This document shows, one piece after another, positions 33,408 through 44,531 of a stretch of 49,615 nucleotides of DNA. Origin of the DNA: Spirogloea muscicola (lineage: Eukaryota; Streptophyta; Zygnematophyceae; Spirogloeales; Spirogloeaceae). The first letter of the stretch is position 1; every line of letters begins with the position of its first letter. The notes beneath the pieces were generated by a model that saw only the letters and a program-made list of their open reading frames with translations, had not been told where the DNA came from and did not search any database. The stretch covers positions 49,857 to 99,471 of the forward strand of contig WELB01000039.1 in NCBI GenBank assembly GCA_009602725.1, given 5' to 3'. The position numbers and the translations under genes are program-made.

Positions 33408-35670
33408 ATGGCGCTGTCGCAGGCCATCAAGAGGAGCGCGTCGGCCGCGGCCCTGCAGCCTGCGGGCGCCGCGGACCGCCACCTCTGTGACGATGTCCTG
33501 CTCGACGTCCTCGCCCGCCTGGACGTCAAGGACGACCGCGACGCCTGCTCCTGCGTCTCCAAGCAGTGGCTCGAGGTCGAGGGCCGCACACGGCGCGTGC
33601 TCTCCCTCGGCGCCGTGCACGACGCCGCGCCGGCGTGCATTGCTCGGGCCATGCTGCGCTTCCCGTCGCTCCACACCCTGGACATTGGCGCTGGCGACGG
33701 GCTGTGGTTTGGCCAACGCATAGCGGCGGAGGTCTTAGTGCAGTCCCTTCAGGTACTTTCCCGTGCTCTTCTAGTCAGCACATCGCTAGCCCTCTTTGGG
33801 AGGTAGGTTTGCCACCGTGCACTCCATAGCTTCACAACGGCCGGTCGCACGCTTCGGAGGGCGGATCTCGACCTGGATACTCCTCTGAGCTACCTCGTTC
33901 AACCACCTGTTGCATCCTTGAGAGGCAGCGCAGCTCCCATCATCAACTGCTATCTTGATGGCTGACACAGTCATCAGGGTACAGATGGAAGGAACAGGGC
34001 AAGTCTATCAACAGACAAATGCATCTAGATTTTCATGGCTGCAACATTCGCGACCTTTTGCGGGATAAGTGTCTGTAGGCAGAGAGATCACTTGTCCGCA
34101 ATTCCCTGGGTGATTCATCATCTAAATCAACCTGCTTCACTCTTTGTGGACAGAATGCCAGTTGCCGAGAGACGCTTCGCACTTTGAAGCTTGGTACTGC
34201 TGGCATCCGTGAACTCCATGATGATGGACTTGTCATGGTGGTGGGACTGTTTTCCAAGCTGCAGGACCTACAGGTGCAAAGTCGACAAATCTGTCATATT
34301 GGATGGTTGTTATCGTGGATCGCAGTGTCACTCTGTGAGCCGGAGTGCCGTCCAGACAAGTGATGCAGTTGTAGTGTCTCAGAGATTCCTCTAATCGTGT
34401 GCACGTGTTCAGCTCCTGTGAAAAGCTTCTGACGACGTCATGTGCGTCTTGCGTACAGTTGCGCAACTTCCCGAAGGTGACAGGAGAAGGTGTGAAGCAG
34501 GTCCTTCAGAAGTGCAACATGTTGACCAGATTATCCCTTCTTCAAGACACCTGGGATGATATGGACATGGAGTTGCTAGCAGAGGAACCGTTTAAGCAGC
34601 TGCAGGACCTTCGCCTTGCTGGCAATCCACGAATTACGTCTGCAGGCTTCGTTCACATCAGTGTCTTGAAGAACACCATCAGATCCTTGTCCATCGAGGA
34701 AAGCTACACAGTCGATGACGAGGCTATTCACTCCATTGTCGATGGAGGGTGTGCGGTGGAGAATGTGAATCTTAGCAAGTGCTTCCAGATCACTGATGTT
34801 GGTAAGTTGAGGCATCATGAAGTATATTGTGCTATCTCTCATCAATCATCTGGCCTTCCGCTCTTCTTCGTAAATATCAGCTCTCACCATTTTGTACATT
34901 CTAAACAAGAGACGGAGACAAGCTATGAACTGATGTCATGAGAGTGGCTGGCTTGTGAGCACATCCAGCAGCTAAGGCCGCTACTGTGCACTTGGATGCA
35001 GCTGTGAGCTCCTTGGCGACATATTGTGAGAAGCTGTGGAAATTGACAATCACAGGCTGCGGGCGACTGACGGATGCGTCCCTGAACATATTGGCTGAGA
35101 AGTGCAGTGACAAGCTTAGAGAGCTCGACCTCACTGCCTTCAATTTCACAGATGCTGGTATTGCAGCAGTCGGGAAGTGTACAAAGTTAGAGAGACTAGC
35201 GGTGAAGATTGCTCGCAGGCCTGCGCGCATCACAACATTTGCTCCGCTTGGTGAGCACTTTACCTGGCCTCTCGTTGCATTTTACCTGGCCTCTCGTTGC
35301 ATGCAGTACAGTGTCTGGCTTGTGTGCTCTTCAAGACAATCCTCAGGCTTCCTTCTTTGTGTTTCTGTATCTAATCATCTGTCTACAGAAGGGCTGCAAA
35401 TGAATGCCTTTCCCAGACTGCTCAATGTTTGGCTACATCTAGCTCGGTTCGTGCAGTGACACAAGGCTTGGGGCCTTTTATTGTTCAGGTGCTTGCTGCA
35501 TGCTGCAGGAAGCACTCCTAGATGAGCTGGATGTCGTAGGAGCTGATGCCATCACTAAGGGTTGTCCTCTCTTGAGGACCCTGTCGGCCTGTGCCTCTCC
35601 TGCTTCGCCAAAGCTTACGTCACCACGTTGGCATTTCTCTCGCCCATGCTGGGTCAAGACCACAGAGTAA
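33408..35670 (+). CDS. F-box / leucine-rich repeat protein, complete
   Basis: Substrate-recognition subunit of an SCF-type ubiquitin ligase. Exons: 33408-33752, 34154-34273, 34459-34801, 34969-35201, 35509-35670; 400 residues, phases consistent. The F-box lies at about residues 23-65, with LCDDVLLDVLARLDVKDDRD then CSCVSKQWLEVEGR, the plant form also seen in FBL4-type proteins. Then come leucine-rich repeats of the cysteine-containing type: LRTLKLGTAGI, LSLLQDTWDDM, LQDLRLAGNPRITSAGF, VNLSKCFQITDV, LWKLTITGCGRLTDASL and LRELDLTAFNFTDAGI. The last exon (ELDVVGADAITKGCPLLRTL) is less certain; it would shorten the repeat array compared with larger relatives, and a further exon near 35390-35460 is possible. 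The target protein is unknown. Confidence 0.88.
35259..35302. repeat. Exact 22-bp tandem duplication in an F-box gene intron
   Basis: The unit tttacctggcctctcgttgc plus at occurs at 35259-35280 and again at 35281-35302 without a mismatch, so the duplication is recent or an assembly stutter. Confidence 0.9.
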
Positions 35671-36921
35671 GGAGCAGTCACAAACTCAGCATTGTGCTGG
35701 CACCCTTAGCTCTGGCAATAGGAGGTGTAAGAGAGTAACTTTTTAGGCATGTTAGATCCTTTGTCAGGTTCCAGAAATCCTGACTCAAATACTACTGCTC
35801 CGTGCAGACGTGCCTCGTCCAGCCTGTAATTGCACTCTGCTGCAAAGAGCAACGTGGCTTAGGATTGGAGAAACAGCTTTAAGCGTGGCCGCCAAGCATC
35901 AGCAGGTCCTTGTGCCCCTTAGAGTTTCGCACTCGTCCACACGCAGCTACACTAGCTAGTAGTCCTGGCAGTGTTCCAGTACCTGTCTCCTTCCTCCTAG
36001 TAGACATTTTGAGGGTGGTGCATGATGCTCACCAACGCGGTGGTCCGGCACTAGGTGCAGGTGTTGCGATTGTAGAGCAACAAGGTCCCGCTCATGGACC
36101 CGTTTACAGTGTGCAGCTTGAAATCAGGCCTCTCTGTACATAGTAGCTTCGCATTGGGGGCGCTGGTGCCCCTCAAATGTGCGTTGCAGAGGGCCCACCC
36201 CGTGTACACTCTTAGTTTAGTTAGTGGCTTGGTGAGCAAACATTTCTCCAGCTCCGTGTGCGCTTTTCAGTGCCCGCAGGGCTGCCCAATCTTACGATGA
36301 TGAGGATGCCAAACGCATCTGCTGCAATCGCGTCTTCCTGCCCGCTCACTATGCTGCACGAGCAAGGTTCAGTCATTGCTTGCAGCAGCTCATTGCAAGG
36401 GAGCAGCTATCCTATTGTGGGCCTTGTGTCTCGAAGCAGAGCTCAAGCAACTTTCGACCTGATCAGCAAGGCTGGGCCTGTTCTATTCCATGTGTGCTTG
36501 AAAGAAGCAACCTGGCGGACACAGTTGGCTTGCAATTCCTGCCTGCTGCAGCATCTGGTCGCTGCACCTCCTGGTCACTAAGCTAGTATTGACCAGAATA
36601 CTGCTGCCGATGAAGATACTAAGGAGCCGCCTTGGGAGATTGCCATTATTTCCATTCACTCTTTATTAGTGAAGTCCAGCCATCTTGATACAAACTCTCT
36701 CAAACGCAGTGCTTCCTGTCTTCGCGCACCTCTCTCTGTCTCTGCTTGTTCTGTGTGACGCGCAGCAACATGCGACTGCTCGGGAGTACAAGTTTCCGGC
36801 ACCGTGGCCAATGGCCAGGATTTCCGGATCGATCGATCGAAATTCCTGTATATAGAGTAACAGTTTAAAGGGGCCAAGATGCATACATCCATGGTCATTG
36901 CAGCAGCACTGGCGGCTTCTG
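35671..36921. other. Convergent intergenic region between F-box and HIPL genes
   Basis: Short frames without family resemblance. It probably contains the 3' UTRs of both genes. The repeat gatcgatcga occurs near 36830. Confidence 0.5.
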
Positions 36922-37855
36922 TCAGCAGGTGATGCCGCACTTGGCGCTGTCGGTGATGACATACACGCCGTTGGCAGTGAGCAGGTAGGTGTCGCCGGAG
37001 GCGTCCTCAGCCCAGCTCCACATCGTGCCGCCAAAGCCAGCAGGCGTGGCCGTGCAGGGCGCCGGCGAGCCCACCCCGCAGGCCCAAGGCGTGCGCTTTG
37101 CTGATGGCCGGAAGTGCTTGGCGGTGCTCGCCGGCGCGTTGGTGGGTGCGTACACGCTGCCCACCCACATTGCCGCATATGCATCGTTGTACAAGTACTT
37201 GCCCTGGAGGCAAGCGTTGCGAGGTGCGCGGTACACGCGCCCGCCGATCACGGCCGCAGAGCCACCTGCAGCGCAGCCGTCATGGGCCAACAGGCCCACC
37301 TGTCAGTAACCTGCTTCCTGCAGGCAAGCTGCAGAGCGGACCATGATGCCTGCCGAGCCGCTTACCAACGTCGGCATGCGTGTAGGTGAAGACAGGCGAA
37401 GCGAGGCGGCGGCCAAGCATCGCCCGGGGCCGCGTGACGCCGGCGCCGGTGGCGTAGCGCCGTGTGCCCTCGAAGTTATGCCACCCGTAGTTGTACCCGG
37501 CCACTATGCGGTCCACCTCCTCAACAAGGTCCTGGCAATGCGAGCGGCATCCACTTAAGGCGAGGCGCCAAGGAAGGAGGGAGAGGCAGGGGGGCTGACT
37601 AGCTGCGCACCTGGCCAACATCGCCGCACCAGAAGTCGCCCTGCGCTCGGTCGAAGCTGCAGCGCCATGGGTTGCGCAGGCCCAGCGCAAAGATCTCAGG
37701 GCGCACACCGGAGGTATTAATGAACGGATTTGAGGGCGGGATGCCGTAGGGCGCGCCAGCAGGGCGCCTGTTCACATCCAGGCGCAGGATTTTGCCCAGG
37801 AATGTGTTGCCCTTCTGCGCAAAGTTCCAGGGGTCGCCACCAAACCCGCCATCGC
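36922..37855 (-). CDS. HIPL-type protein (glucose/sorbosone dehydrogenase fold), C-terminal part only
   Basis: Plant HIPL1/HIPL2 proteins are secreted or GPI-anchored relatives of hedgehog-interacting protein with a six-bladed propeller of the PQQ glucose/sorbosone dehydrogenase type; their enzyme activity is not established. Exons: 37855-37611, 37531-37366, 37265-36922; phases consistent, about 250 residues. Clear blocks: DGGFGGDPWNFAQKGNTFLG, KILRLDV, PEIFALGLRNPWRCSFDR, GDVGQ, EEVDRIVAGYNYGWHNFEG, and the typical end YLLTANGVYVI with the CGITC terminus. The first half of the propeller and the signal peptide are missing. Exon 37855 begins at a proper acceptor, so earlier exons existed. The single N at 38095, 240 bp upstream, is the likely place where they were lost. 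Confidence 0.88.
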
Positions 37856-38469
37856 CTGCGGCAAACATCAATGGACACATGATTGTTTCCATTCATACCC
37901 AAAACTCAGGAATGACGTCTCCTGCAGAGAGATGCAGGGTGCGGAAAGAAAGTGGAAAGTAGCGAGAGGATGGAATAGGGGTAGGAACATTTCAGGCATG
38001 GCCGGCAGATGAGCGTGCAGGTCTGAGTGGACGGAGGACGTGAGCAGAGGTGGAAAAGAGGGGGGTGAGAGAAGGGGAAGGAGAGAGAGGGAGGNTGCGA
38101 GCGACCCCGCTAAAGCATGAAACGCTGCAGCCTTTTGCGCTTTGAGCACCCAACATGACAGTGGCCGAGCCGATCACATTCATTGTAGACCATCTGTAGG
38201 TAACAGCGTGGTCTCAAACAATGGTCTCAAACAAAGAATAGGAGTTTCCATCTTAAGCACCATTCTTGGCATTTACAGCTAGAATAACAATCGTCAGTCA
38301 GAGCAAGTCAGAGCACGTAAGCACACTGCCAAGGAGAGAAGTGTGATTGCAGATGAAAGCATGACCAATATCTAAGTATGCTGCAAGGCAATTTTCCTTG
38401 CGTGTATCAGAAGAGGTTACTTCAACTGATTCTGCAAATAAGGTTAAGTTGCAGCAGAATTTGTACATC
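37856..38469. other. Short gap region with single-N join at 38095
   Basis: Holds a GA-rich stretch (38040-38094), one N, and the 3' flank of the methyltransferase gene. The expected upstream exons of the HIPL gene are not here, so sequence is probably missing at the N. Confidence 0.65.
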
Positions 38470-40629
38470 TCAGCCTGCAGGACTAGGCTTGCGGGCAGTG
38501 AAGAGTATGAAGGCACTGCTACGATAGCAGGCAAAGTCAATGAGGCCACACGTTTGCGTCAAGTCTCTGAGCTCGGCCTCCGACCACCAGCGATACGGGT
38601 CAAGCGGACCCCGTGTGAGAAGCTGCGGAGCAAGGCCAATCAGAACTGCGTGAAATGCAAGGGCAACCCACTGGCACCAGGGAGGGTGCTGCCACGCGGA
38701 CGAGGTGCCTTTCGTGCTTGCACTGTCAGTGCATGCATCCAACAGCTTGCTAAACAGCATGCTAAGGTCTCCAGATTGTCTGTCATAAAGGACAAGGGTG
38801 AGGGTGTGTGAGAGCATAAGCGTTACCTGCCGCAAGCCCTTTGTCAGCTCGTCCCCAAATGGAAATGTGGGCAGGAGGAACGTTGTTCCCACAAAGACAC
38901 CACCAGGCTTCAACACCCGGCTGATTTCTGCCACCTGCAAGGTATAGTAGATGGGATCATACGGGCCGATATTAATGAATGGTCACTTGGTTGCCATGCT
39001 ATCAATGCCTGTTCGTAGTAGTGTGTTCAGTGTCTGTCTGCTGATACTGCTGCAATAAAGTCAAAGGCTCATGGTATGGTTTGCAGCAGTCGACGCACCG
39101 CAGCCGCTAGCTGCGGCCAGCAGTGTATGGCAGCGCCGGCGTGGATGGCCTGTACTGAGCCGGTAACAAAGGGCAGCCTGCCTACATCCGCCCTGACCAG
39201 CGCGAGCCTCCTGCCAGCAACCTCACGCCGTGTGCATGTCAGCCTTGGGTATTTGGCAATACAACCCTATACCCTTGGATCTGAGTCGGAGAACCTGACT
39301 TCAAGTCTGGACGAAACCGAGAACTATTTTCACCAATAAATATGTGTTTGTCCTTACCACAGGAGATACTGTGATATACCCAGATATTGTTGCTTCAAAG
39401 CTGGCTTGCTTACTGCTTATCCAGACTGGGATCGGCGTTGAAAAAGCTTCGCGCTTGCTGTAGCATGGAGGCCGAGAAATCCAAAGCCACGACGACGTCG
39501 TACTCTCCACTCGCAGCAAAGCGGCGAGAGAAGAGGCCGCTGCCACAGCTCACATCCACAAGTGTGTTGCCAGCGGTGGCCGGGCGGAAGTAGCTCTGGG
39601 CGAGGTTGAACTGCACAATGGCACCGGCCAACAACAGCCAAGGCATGTAAATGAAGCGTGCAGCCTGACCGTCGCCCCTACTGTGCTGTATACTACTTGG
39701 TCCTTCACTACCTTATATTCTACTTCTGATCCGAGACAATTTGCTGACTCAGACAATATCCTGCACTTTATTAGACAAATATAGCACGTCAGAGAAATAG
39801 GAGAAGGCAAGGTATAAGTAAAAAAGAGAACCAGATCTCAGCATGCAGCTGACCTCCTCATCTGGGCCGGGAAACCAAACCAGAAGAAGTTCTGCCGCCA
39901 GCCCCTCTCATAGGCGAATGCAACTGCTGAGTTTCTGCATGGCAGCTATGAGACTCCTGAGTGTTGACATCCTCTTTAGAAAGTCCTGCGAGAGTCATTG
40001 GGTGCTACTATAGTGAGCTTGCTTGTTTGCTTCTGTGCTTACTGGAAAATGGTTGTACCCAGGTGGGTCTCGTCCTCATAATCCGCTGCGCCGCTTGTCA
40101 CTGTCAGGTCCACGACGCCACCAGAGACGTCGTATGAGCGTTGGCAGCGCCGGCAAGTGAAGGAGGAAGCCCCAACCGCCATGCTGCGAGGTAGGCCACA
40201 AGCAGCGGCGCACTTGAGACCACGGGTGCAGAGCGACTTTTCAATAGCAGCATGGGGTTCGCAAGATTCAAACATAAGCTTGGTGCAGGGAGCAATCAAG
40301 TGCTTGGGCTAAGGGTATGAGAATCAGAGATAGGAGTCAAGATTCCAGGATGCAGAGGCTTGGATATTCGCAGTTCAGGACTCCGGAGCTGCTGCGGCAA
40401 GCATCTCGCGCGTGTCGTTCCACCGCATCGGGGCTTCTGTCGGTGCCTAAATACTACACCCTAAATCCATAAACCCTAAACGCCAATCCTAATTTTATGG
40501 ACCGAATGAAGGCGTCAAGCATCGGGGGGCCGGGCACTGCTGCGGACCTGTTGAGGCCGCGGGGCCCCAGCGTGAGGAGGGGCTCGAAGCAGATCGGGCA
40601 CGCGGCCAGCAGGCTGCCGTCTTCGCCCT

Positions 40630-40660
<31 letters not shown>

Positions 40661-40765
40661 CTGCAGCTGGCGTCCGTGGTGGAGGCGCCCCGGCGCCGCA
40701 AGACCCTCCTGGGCGACGTGATCAGTGAGCCCCGGGGCGCCAGTCGGCCACTCGCGCGACTGCAC
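38470..40765 (-). CDS. Plastid SAM-dependent methyltransferase (At1g78140/At2g41040-like), with an apparent 1-nt deletion
   Basis: UbiE-related methyltransferase; Arabidopsis relatives are reported in plastoglobules. Exons: 40765-40548 (5' end open), 40183-40043, 39934-39854, 39610-39414, 39210-39099, 38934-38827, 38622-38470. Order: poly-Ala stretch; zinc-ribbon-like pair ACPICFEPL and FTCRRCQRSY; DLTVTSGAADYEDE; AYERGWRQNFFWFG; FPGPDEEFNLAQSYF; SAM-binding motif TLVDVSCGSGLFSRRF; VVALDFSASMLQQAR; VRADVGRLPF; HAGAAIHCWP; EISRVLKPGGVFVGTTF; LIDF and ARKPSPAG at the end. In exon 39934-39854 the frame that reads RGWRQNFFWFG cannot continue into FPGPDEE; one base is missing near 39868-39874. This is either a sequencing error or a damaged allele. 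No in-frame ATG lies before 40765, so a transit-peptide exon further upstream is likely. It is head-to-head with the SAM carrier. Confidence 0.88.
40440..40500. repeat. Telomere-like CCCTAAA patch in the first known methyltransferase intron
   Basis: Contains caccctaaatccataaaccc and taaacgccaatcctaa, imperfect CCCTAAA units. It lies directly after the donor of the first recognised methyltransferase exon in the direction of transcription. Confidence 0.5.
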
Positions 40766-40784
40766 TGAGACCGAGGATCCAGAT

Positions 40785-40980
40785 CGAGGGTTTAAGGATA
40801 CAGGGCTGAGGAAGTTGGACTAGGGGTCAGGGTTTAAGGTTCAGGGTTTGGGGTTGAGGCCGAGGGTCCAGGTCACGGTGCTAGTGTCAAAGGTAGTGCC
40901 ACATTTAATTTGCTTCAGCAACTTGGATTAGGACTTCAAATTCAGGGTTTGGAATTCAGGGTAGGGTTTATGGTTTAGGT
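40785..40980. repeat. Degenerate TTTAGGG block in a divergent intergenic region
   Basis: About 200 bp with many imperfect plant telomere units such as gggtttaagg, cagggtttggggttga and agggtttatggtttagg. It is the whole space between the 5' ends of the methyltransferase and the SAM carrier, so the shared promoter probably lies in it. Single AAACCCTA units (telo-boxes) are known promoter elements in plants; this block is longer and more degenerate. Confidence 0.6.
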
Positions 40981-43396
40981 GCGGTCGAGCGCCACCTCCT
41001 GGAGAGCCCGCCGGTTAGTGCGGCCCCTCACGGCGGGGCTGCCGAGCGGGGGTCCGCTCAGTACTCGTCGCCCCAGGATCGCCACCGGCGCTGCGGCGCT
41101 GCCGCATGGTGGTGCAGACGGGGCCATCGCCGGCGCGACGGCCGGGGTCACTGTGGAGACGGCGCTCTACCCGATCGACACCATCAAGACGCGCCTCCAG
41201 GTGATGCCCCTGGCGCTTGCTGCATCCTCCCTGCACCCCCGCAATGCCGCTACGCCGAAGCTTGAGCTGGACTCGACCATTGTTGACTACACTTGTGAAC
41301 CTACCTAAACCCCTGCTCGTCCTGAATAATCCACTGTTCTTTCACAACCCAAGGCAAGTTGTGGGTATTGTGTATTTTATCCAATTGTGAAGACCCTGGG
41401 GCCCCAGTAGACTTTAAAAAATAGACCTTTGTGTGAGACCTCTGCCAGGCAGTCAGGACCGGCAGCGCGATCAATCTGAGAGGCCTCTACTCTGGCCTGT
41501 CTGGCAACTTGGCCGGCGTCCTTCCGTAAGCCCATAGCCATCCTCGTCGTTGCCACTTTCTCGTTGACACAGCCTTGCACAAGTGCATATTTGCCCGCGT
41601 CGGTGGTGAAGAAGCCCGCAGCTCTCATGCATTGTAGCTTCCAGCCTCCTCTCTTGCGGACACGAGGCTGGAGTCTGATGCAGCCACTGCCATGCTGGTG
41701 TGAGCAGTGCGTCGGCCATCTTCGTGGGCGTTTACGAGCCCCTGAAGCAGAAGCTCCTCCGAACCTTTCCGGAGCACCTGAGCGTCGCCGCACACTTGGT
41801 ACCGCCTGCTTTGGCTTAGAGAACCTGTTAAGACCCCCTGGAGCTCGGCACTCTGTTGCATTTATGATGACCGTCATGCTACTCTGCAGCACACGCACAT
41901 TCACTCTGTTAATCACTGCAAGCCCTGAGCGAGTTTGCCCTCCACTATCCAGGGCTCGTCTCACTGGTGCGGCCACAGTGAAGGTGCAGCATAGTGCTAG
42001 AAATTAGAATCAACACTGTCTCTGCAATTTGACATAAGACTTGAAAGCTCACGACAAATGGCTGAAGTGTTTTGTGCAACACTCTGGCGTGGTGCAACAC
42101 TGTCTCGCAGACAGCAGGTGCGGCAGGCGGCCTGGCTGCCTCTTTGGTGCGCGTACCGACTGAGGTACTCTTCTGCAATTTCTACCCACGTGCCTCTCTA
42201 AGAGGAAGCAACATCTTGAATTGTATCTTGCGGTGGCGCACTGCCCAAGCGCCGCCATCTGAGCATGAGAAGCTTGCTGCTCATATTTTTGGGGCTCCAG
42301 GTGGTCAAGCAGCGCATGCAAACGGGGCAGTTCAGCGCCGCAACCCAGGCCTTCAAGCAGATCCTCTCGAAGGAGGGCACCCGTGGATTGTATGCGGTGA
42401 TTTGCAACAATGCGCTGCACCCTTAGAAGTCGAGAGCCAAGTGGCCCAGGAGCCTTGCATTGGTCAAGCCTTTTGCATATTGACTGCAAGGGTGGCGCTT
42501 ACGGGCAACATGCCTGCTTTGTTTGACAGGGTTACAGCTCGTTCTTGCTGCGAGACCTACCCTTTGACGCACTCCAGTTTGCCGTCTACGAGCAGCTGAA
42601 GATTGGCTATGGGAGAACGGTTGGGCTCCCTCCAATCCCCAGTGCCAAATGGCACAGCACAAGTAGAAGATGTCATCATACTGAGTCCTAGCATTGCAAT
42701 GGTCAGAAAGAAAGCACATGCATGTGAAGCATTTCTGTGGGCGTGCATGAGAAGCACCTTATCCGTAGTTGCAGGTCAAGCGGGAGCTGAAGTCACCGGA
42801 GATGGCCGCAATTGGGGCCCTCTCTGGTGCAATAACCGGCGCCGTCACTACGCCGCTCGACGTCATCAAGACGCGACTCATGACCCAGGTTTGCTGAATC
42901 TGTACGCTCTGGCAGATTGTGTACGTAATTCTTCCAAATTATGCGCCTATACTCTCCATTCTTTTAGTCCAGCTTGTATGCCATCGGCAATACTGATGGA
43001 GCAGCCTAGCTACTTATTCTCTCATCGTGAGTGGCAAGGCGCATCTATGTTCAACAAAGTGTGTATCTGGACTCCGCAGGGAGCAGCCGGCCACTACAAG
43101 GGCGTGGCTGACTGCGTCCGCAAGATCGTGGCAGAAGAGGGCTCCGCAGCTCTCCTCAAGGTACTCTGTCTACACCAGCTGAGTGCCAACAGGTCCTACA
43201 TATGTTTCAGCAGGCATTGCACTGCTGGTCGACTGCTGCCCTGCATCTGAGCTGCTCAATCCTTCTTATCTGCCAGGGACTTGGGCCCCGCGTTACTTGG
43301 ATAGGCATTGGAGGGTCCATATTCTTTGCCGTGCTTGAGAAGACGAAGGAGCTGCTCAAGCAGCAGCAAGAAGCACAACTACAGCCGCAGCCTTGA
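40979..43396 (+). CDS. SAMC1: S-adenosylmethionine carrier, mitochondrial carrier family (SAMC-like)
   Basis: Six-helix transporter that exchanges SAM for S-adenosylhomocysteine across mitochondrial and plastid envelopes. Exons: about 41118-41200, 41449-41525, 41708-41798, 42111-42164, 42301-42396, 42530-42619, 42775-42888, 43080-43160, 43277-43396. The last eight encode 240 residues with consistent phases. All three carrier signatures are present: YPIDTIKTRLQ, VPTEVVKQRMQ and TPLDVIKTRLM, each at the end of an odd-numbered helix. Plant SAMC-specific blocks are GLYSGLSGNLAGVLP, FVGVYEPLKQKLL, YSSFLLRDLPFDALQFAVYE and the end RVTWIGIGGSIFFAVLEKTK. The open frame reaches back to 40979 but has no ATG, so the first coding exon is not identified. 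The exon ending at 41200 gives GAIAGATAGVTVETA, the usual start of helix 1. Confidence 0.94.
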
Positions 43397-43897
43397 CATT
43401 TTCCTTCTAAAAGCCTCGCACACTGGTTGCTGAGAGTTTGTTGTAACCACTTGTGCTTCTGGTTGCAGTTACGCTTTTGCCAGACCCTTCCATGCATGAG
43501 TAGCTACTCGCAGAGTACGGTGTTGTCAGGGTCTGTGTGAGCGATCAACAAGAGCTCTGATTGAGCTACGGCAGTATTGAGCTCTGATTGAGCTACGACC
43601 TACAGCTAGTGTTGAATTACATTCTTTGTGAGAATTTTGACTAGATGCCAGACGACTCCATCAGTTGGTGAGTACCCCTGAAAATGAAATGTGCACAATA
43701 CAAAGCCAGCCAAGGCATGCTATGGTGAGGCTGGCCCACTGCAGAGCAGCTGTACATGGTGAGAGTGTCTGCGCCTGCAAGTACGCAGCAGGCTGCCCCA
43801 TCGCTGGTACAAGCTAAGCTGTGCCTTGGTCAAAAGCTGGCTGAATGCGAGGCATGAACAACTTCAAGCCAGCTTGCATTACCGCCCTCAAGTGGTC
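43397..43897. other. Convergent 3' region between SAM carrier and glutaredoxin
   Basis: Contains the 3' UTRs and a 19-bp direct repeat (gagctctgattgagctacg at 43552-43570 and 43579-43597). No gene was recognised. Confidence 0.6.
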
Positions 43898-44531
43898 TCA
43901 CGCAGTTTGGTCCTGGGGCAGTGCGCCTACTGCCTGTAGCAGCGGTATCAGTTGGCCGCTCTCATGAAGGGCCAGTACCACATCGCACCCACCAATGAGC
44001 TTGCCGCCCACGAAAACGTACGGCACGGTTGACTGGTCGTAAGCGGCTGTTAGAGCGGCCTGAACGGATGCAAGAAGCACAGTCAGAGCCACTCATTCAA
44101 GCGCCTGTCGAAGTCATGTAAGCTAGCCAAGCTCCTATGATTGTCGTGCAGAGGGCGGCAAAGATGACCGATGCTACTCATCCGGCTCATTGGGCAATGG
44201 CACAACCTGAATGAGGTCACCATCTGGGCGGACGTCCAGGTCTATGATGATCGCATTGACCCCGAGCTCTGCCATGAGCTCCTTCACCTGAACCATGGTG
44301 GTGAACTGTTGATTGAAGGCCTGAAGGCTTATGCCCGTCAAGTGGGATAGCAAGAAAGCTAAATACATACAACTCTCACAAACTGTATACATGGTGTGCT
44401 AGGTGGGCTGCTGCGGAGGTGGAAACCTTGCGGCTGTAGGGGCAGTACGTCTTGGTGAAGAGCGTCACAGGCGACTCACTGACGAGCCTCTGCACCCACT
44501 CGAGCTTCTCCATGAGCGCCGGCGTCATCAT
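43898..44531 (-). CDS. CPYS-type dithiol glutaredoxin
   Basis: Glutathione-dependent thiol-disulfide oxidoreductase that removes glutathione from or reduces protein disulfides. Exons: 44531-44427, 44287-44207, 44059-43898; 115 residues from the ATG at 44531, phases consistent, a usual size for the soluble domain. Active site TYCPYSRK gives the CPYS class. The glutathione-binding motifs STVPYVFVGGKLIGGCD (TVP loop and GG) are intact. An ATG exists at 44531 and another 3 bases on, but the reading frame stays open upstream to a gcag acceptor near 44560. A longer precursor with a targeting exon is therefore possible. A candidate is the minus-strand frame starting at 45098 (MLQGLLRPAAAAAGRH), rich in Arg, Ser and Leu, but its splice phase is not settled. 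Confidence 0.9.
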
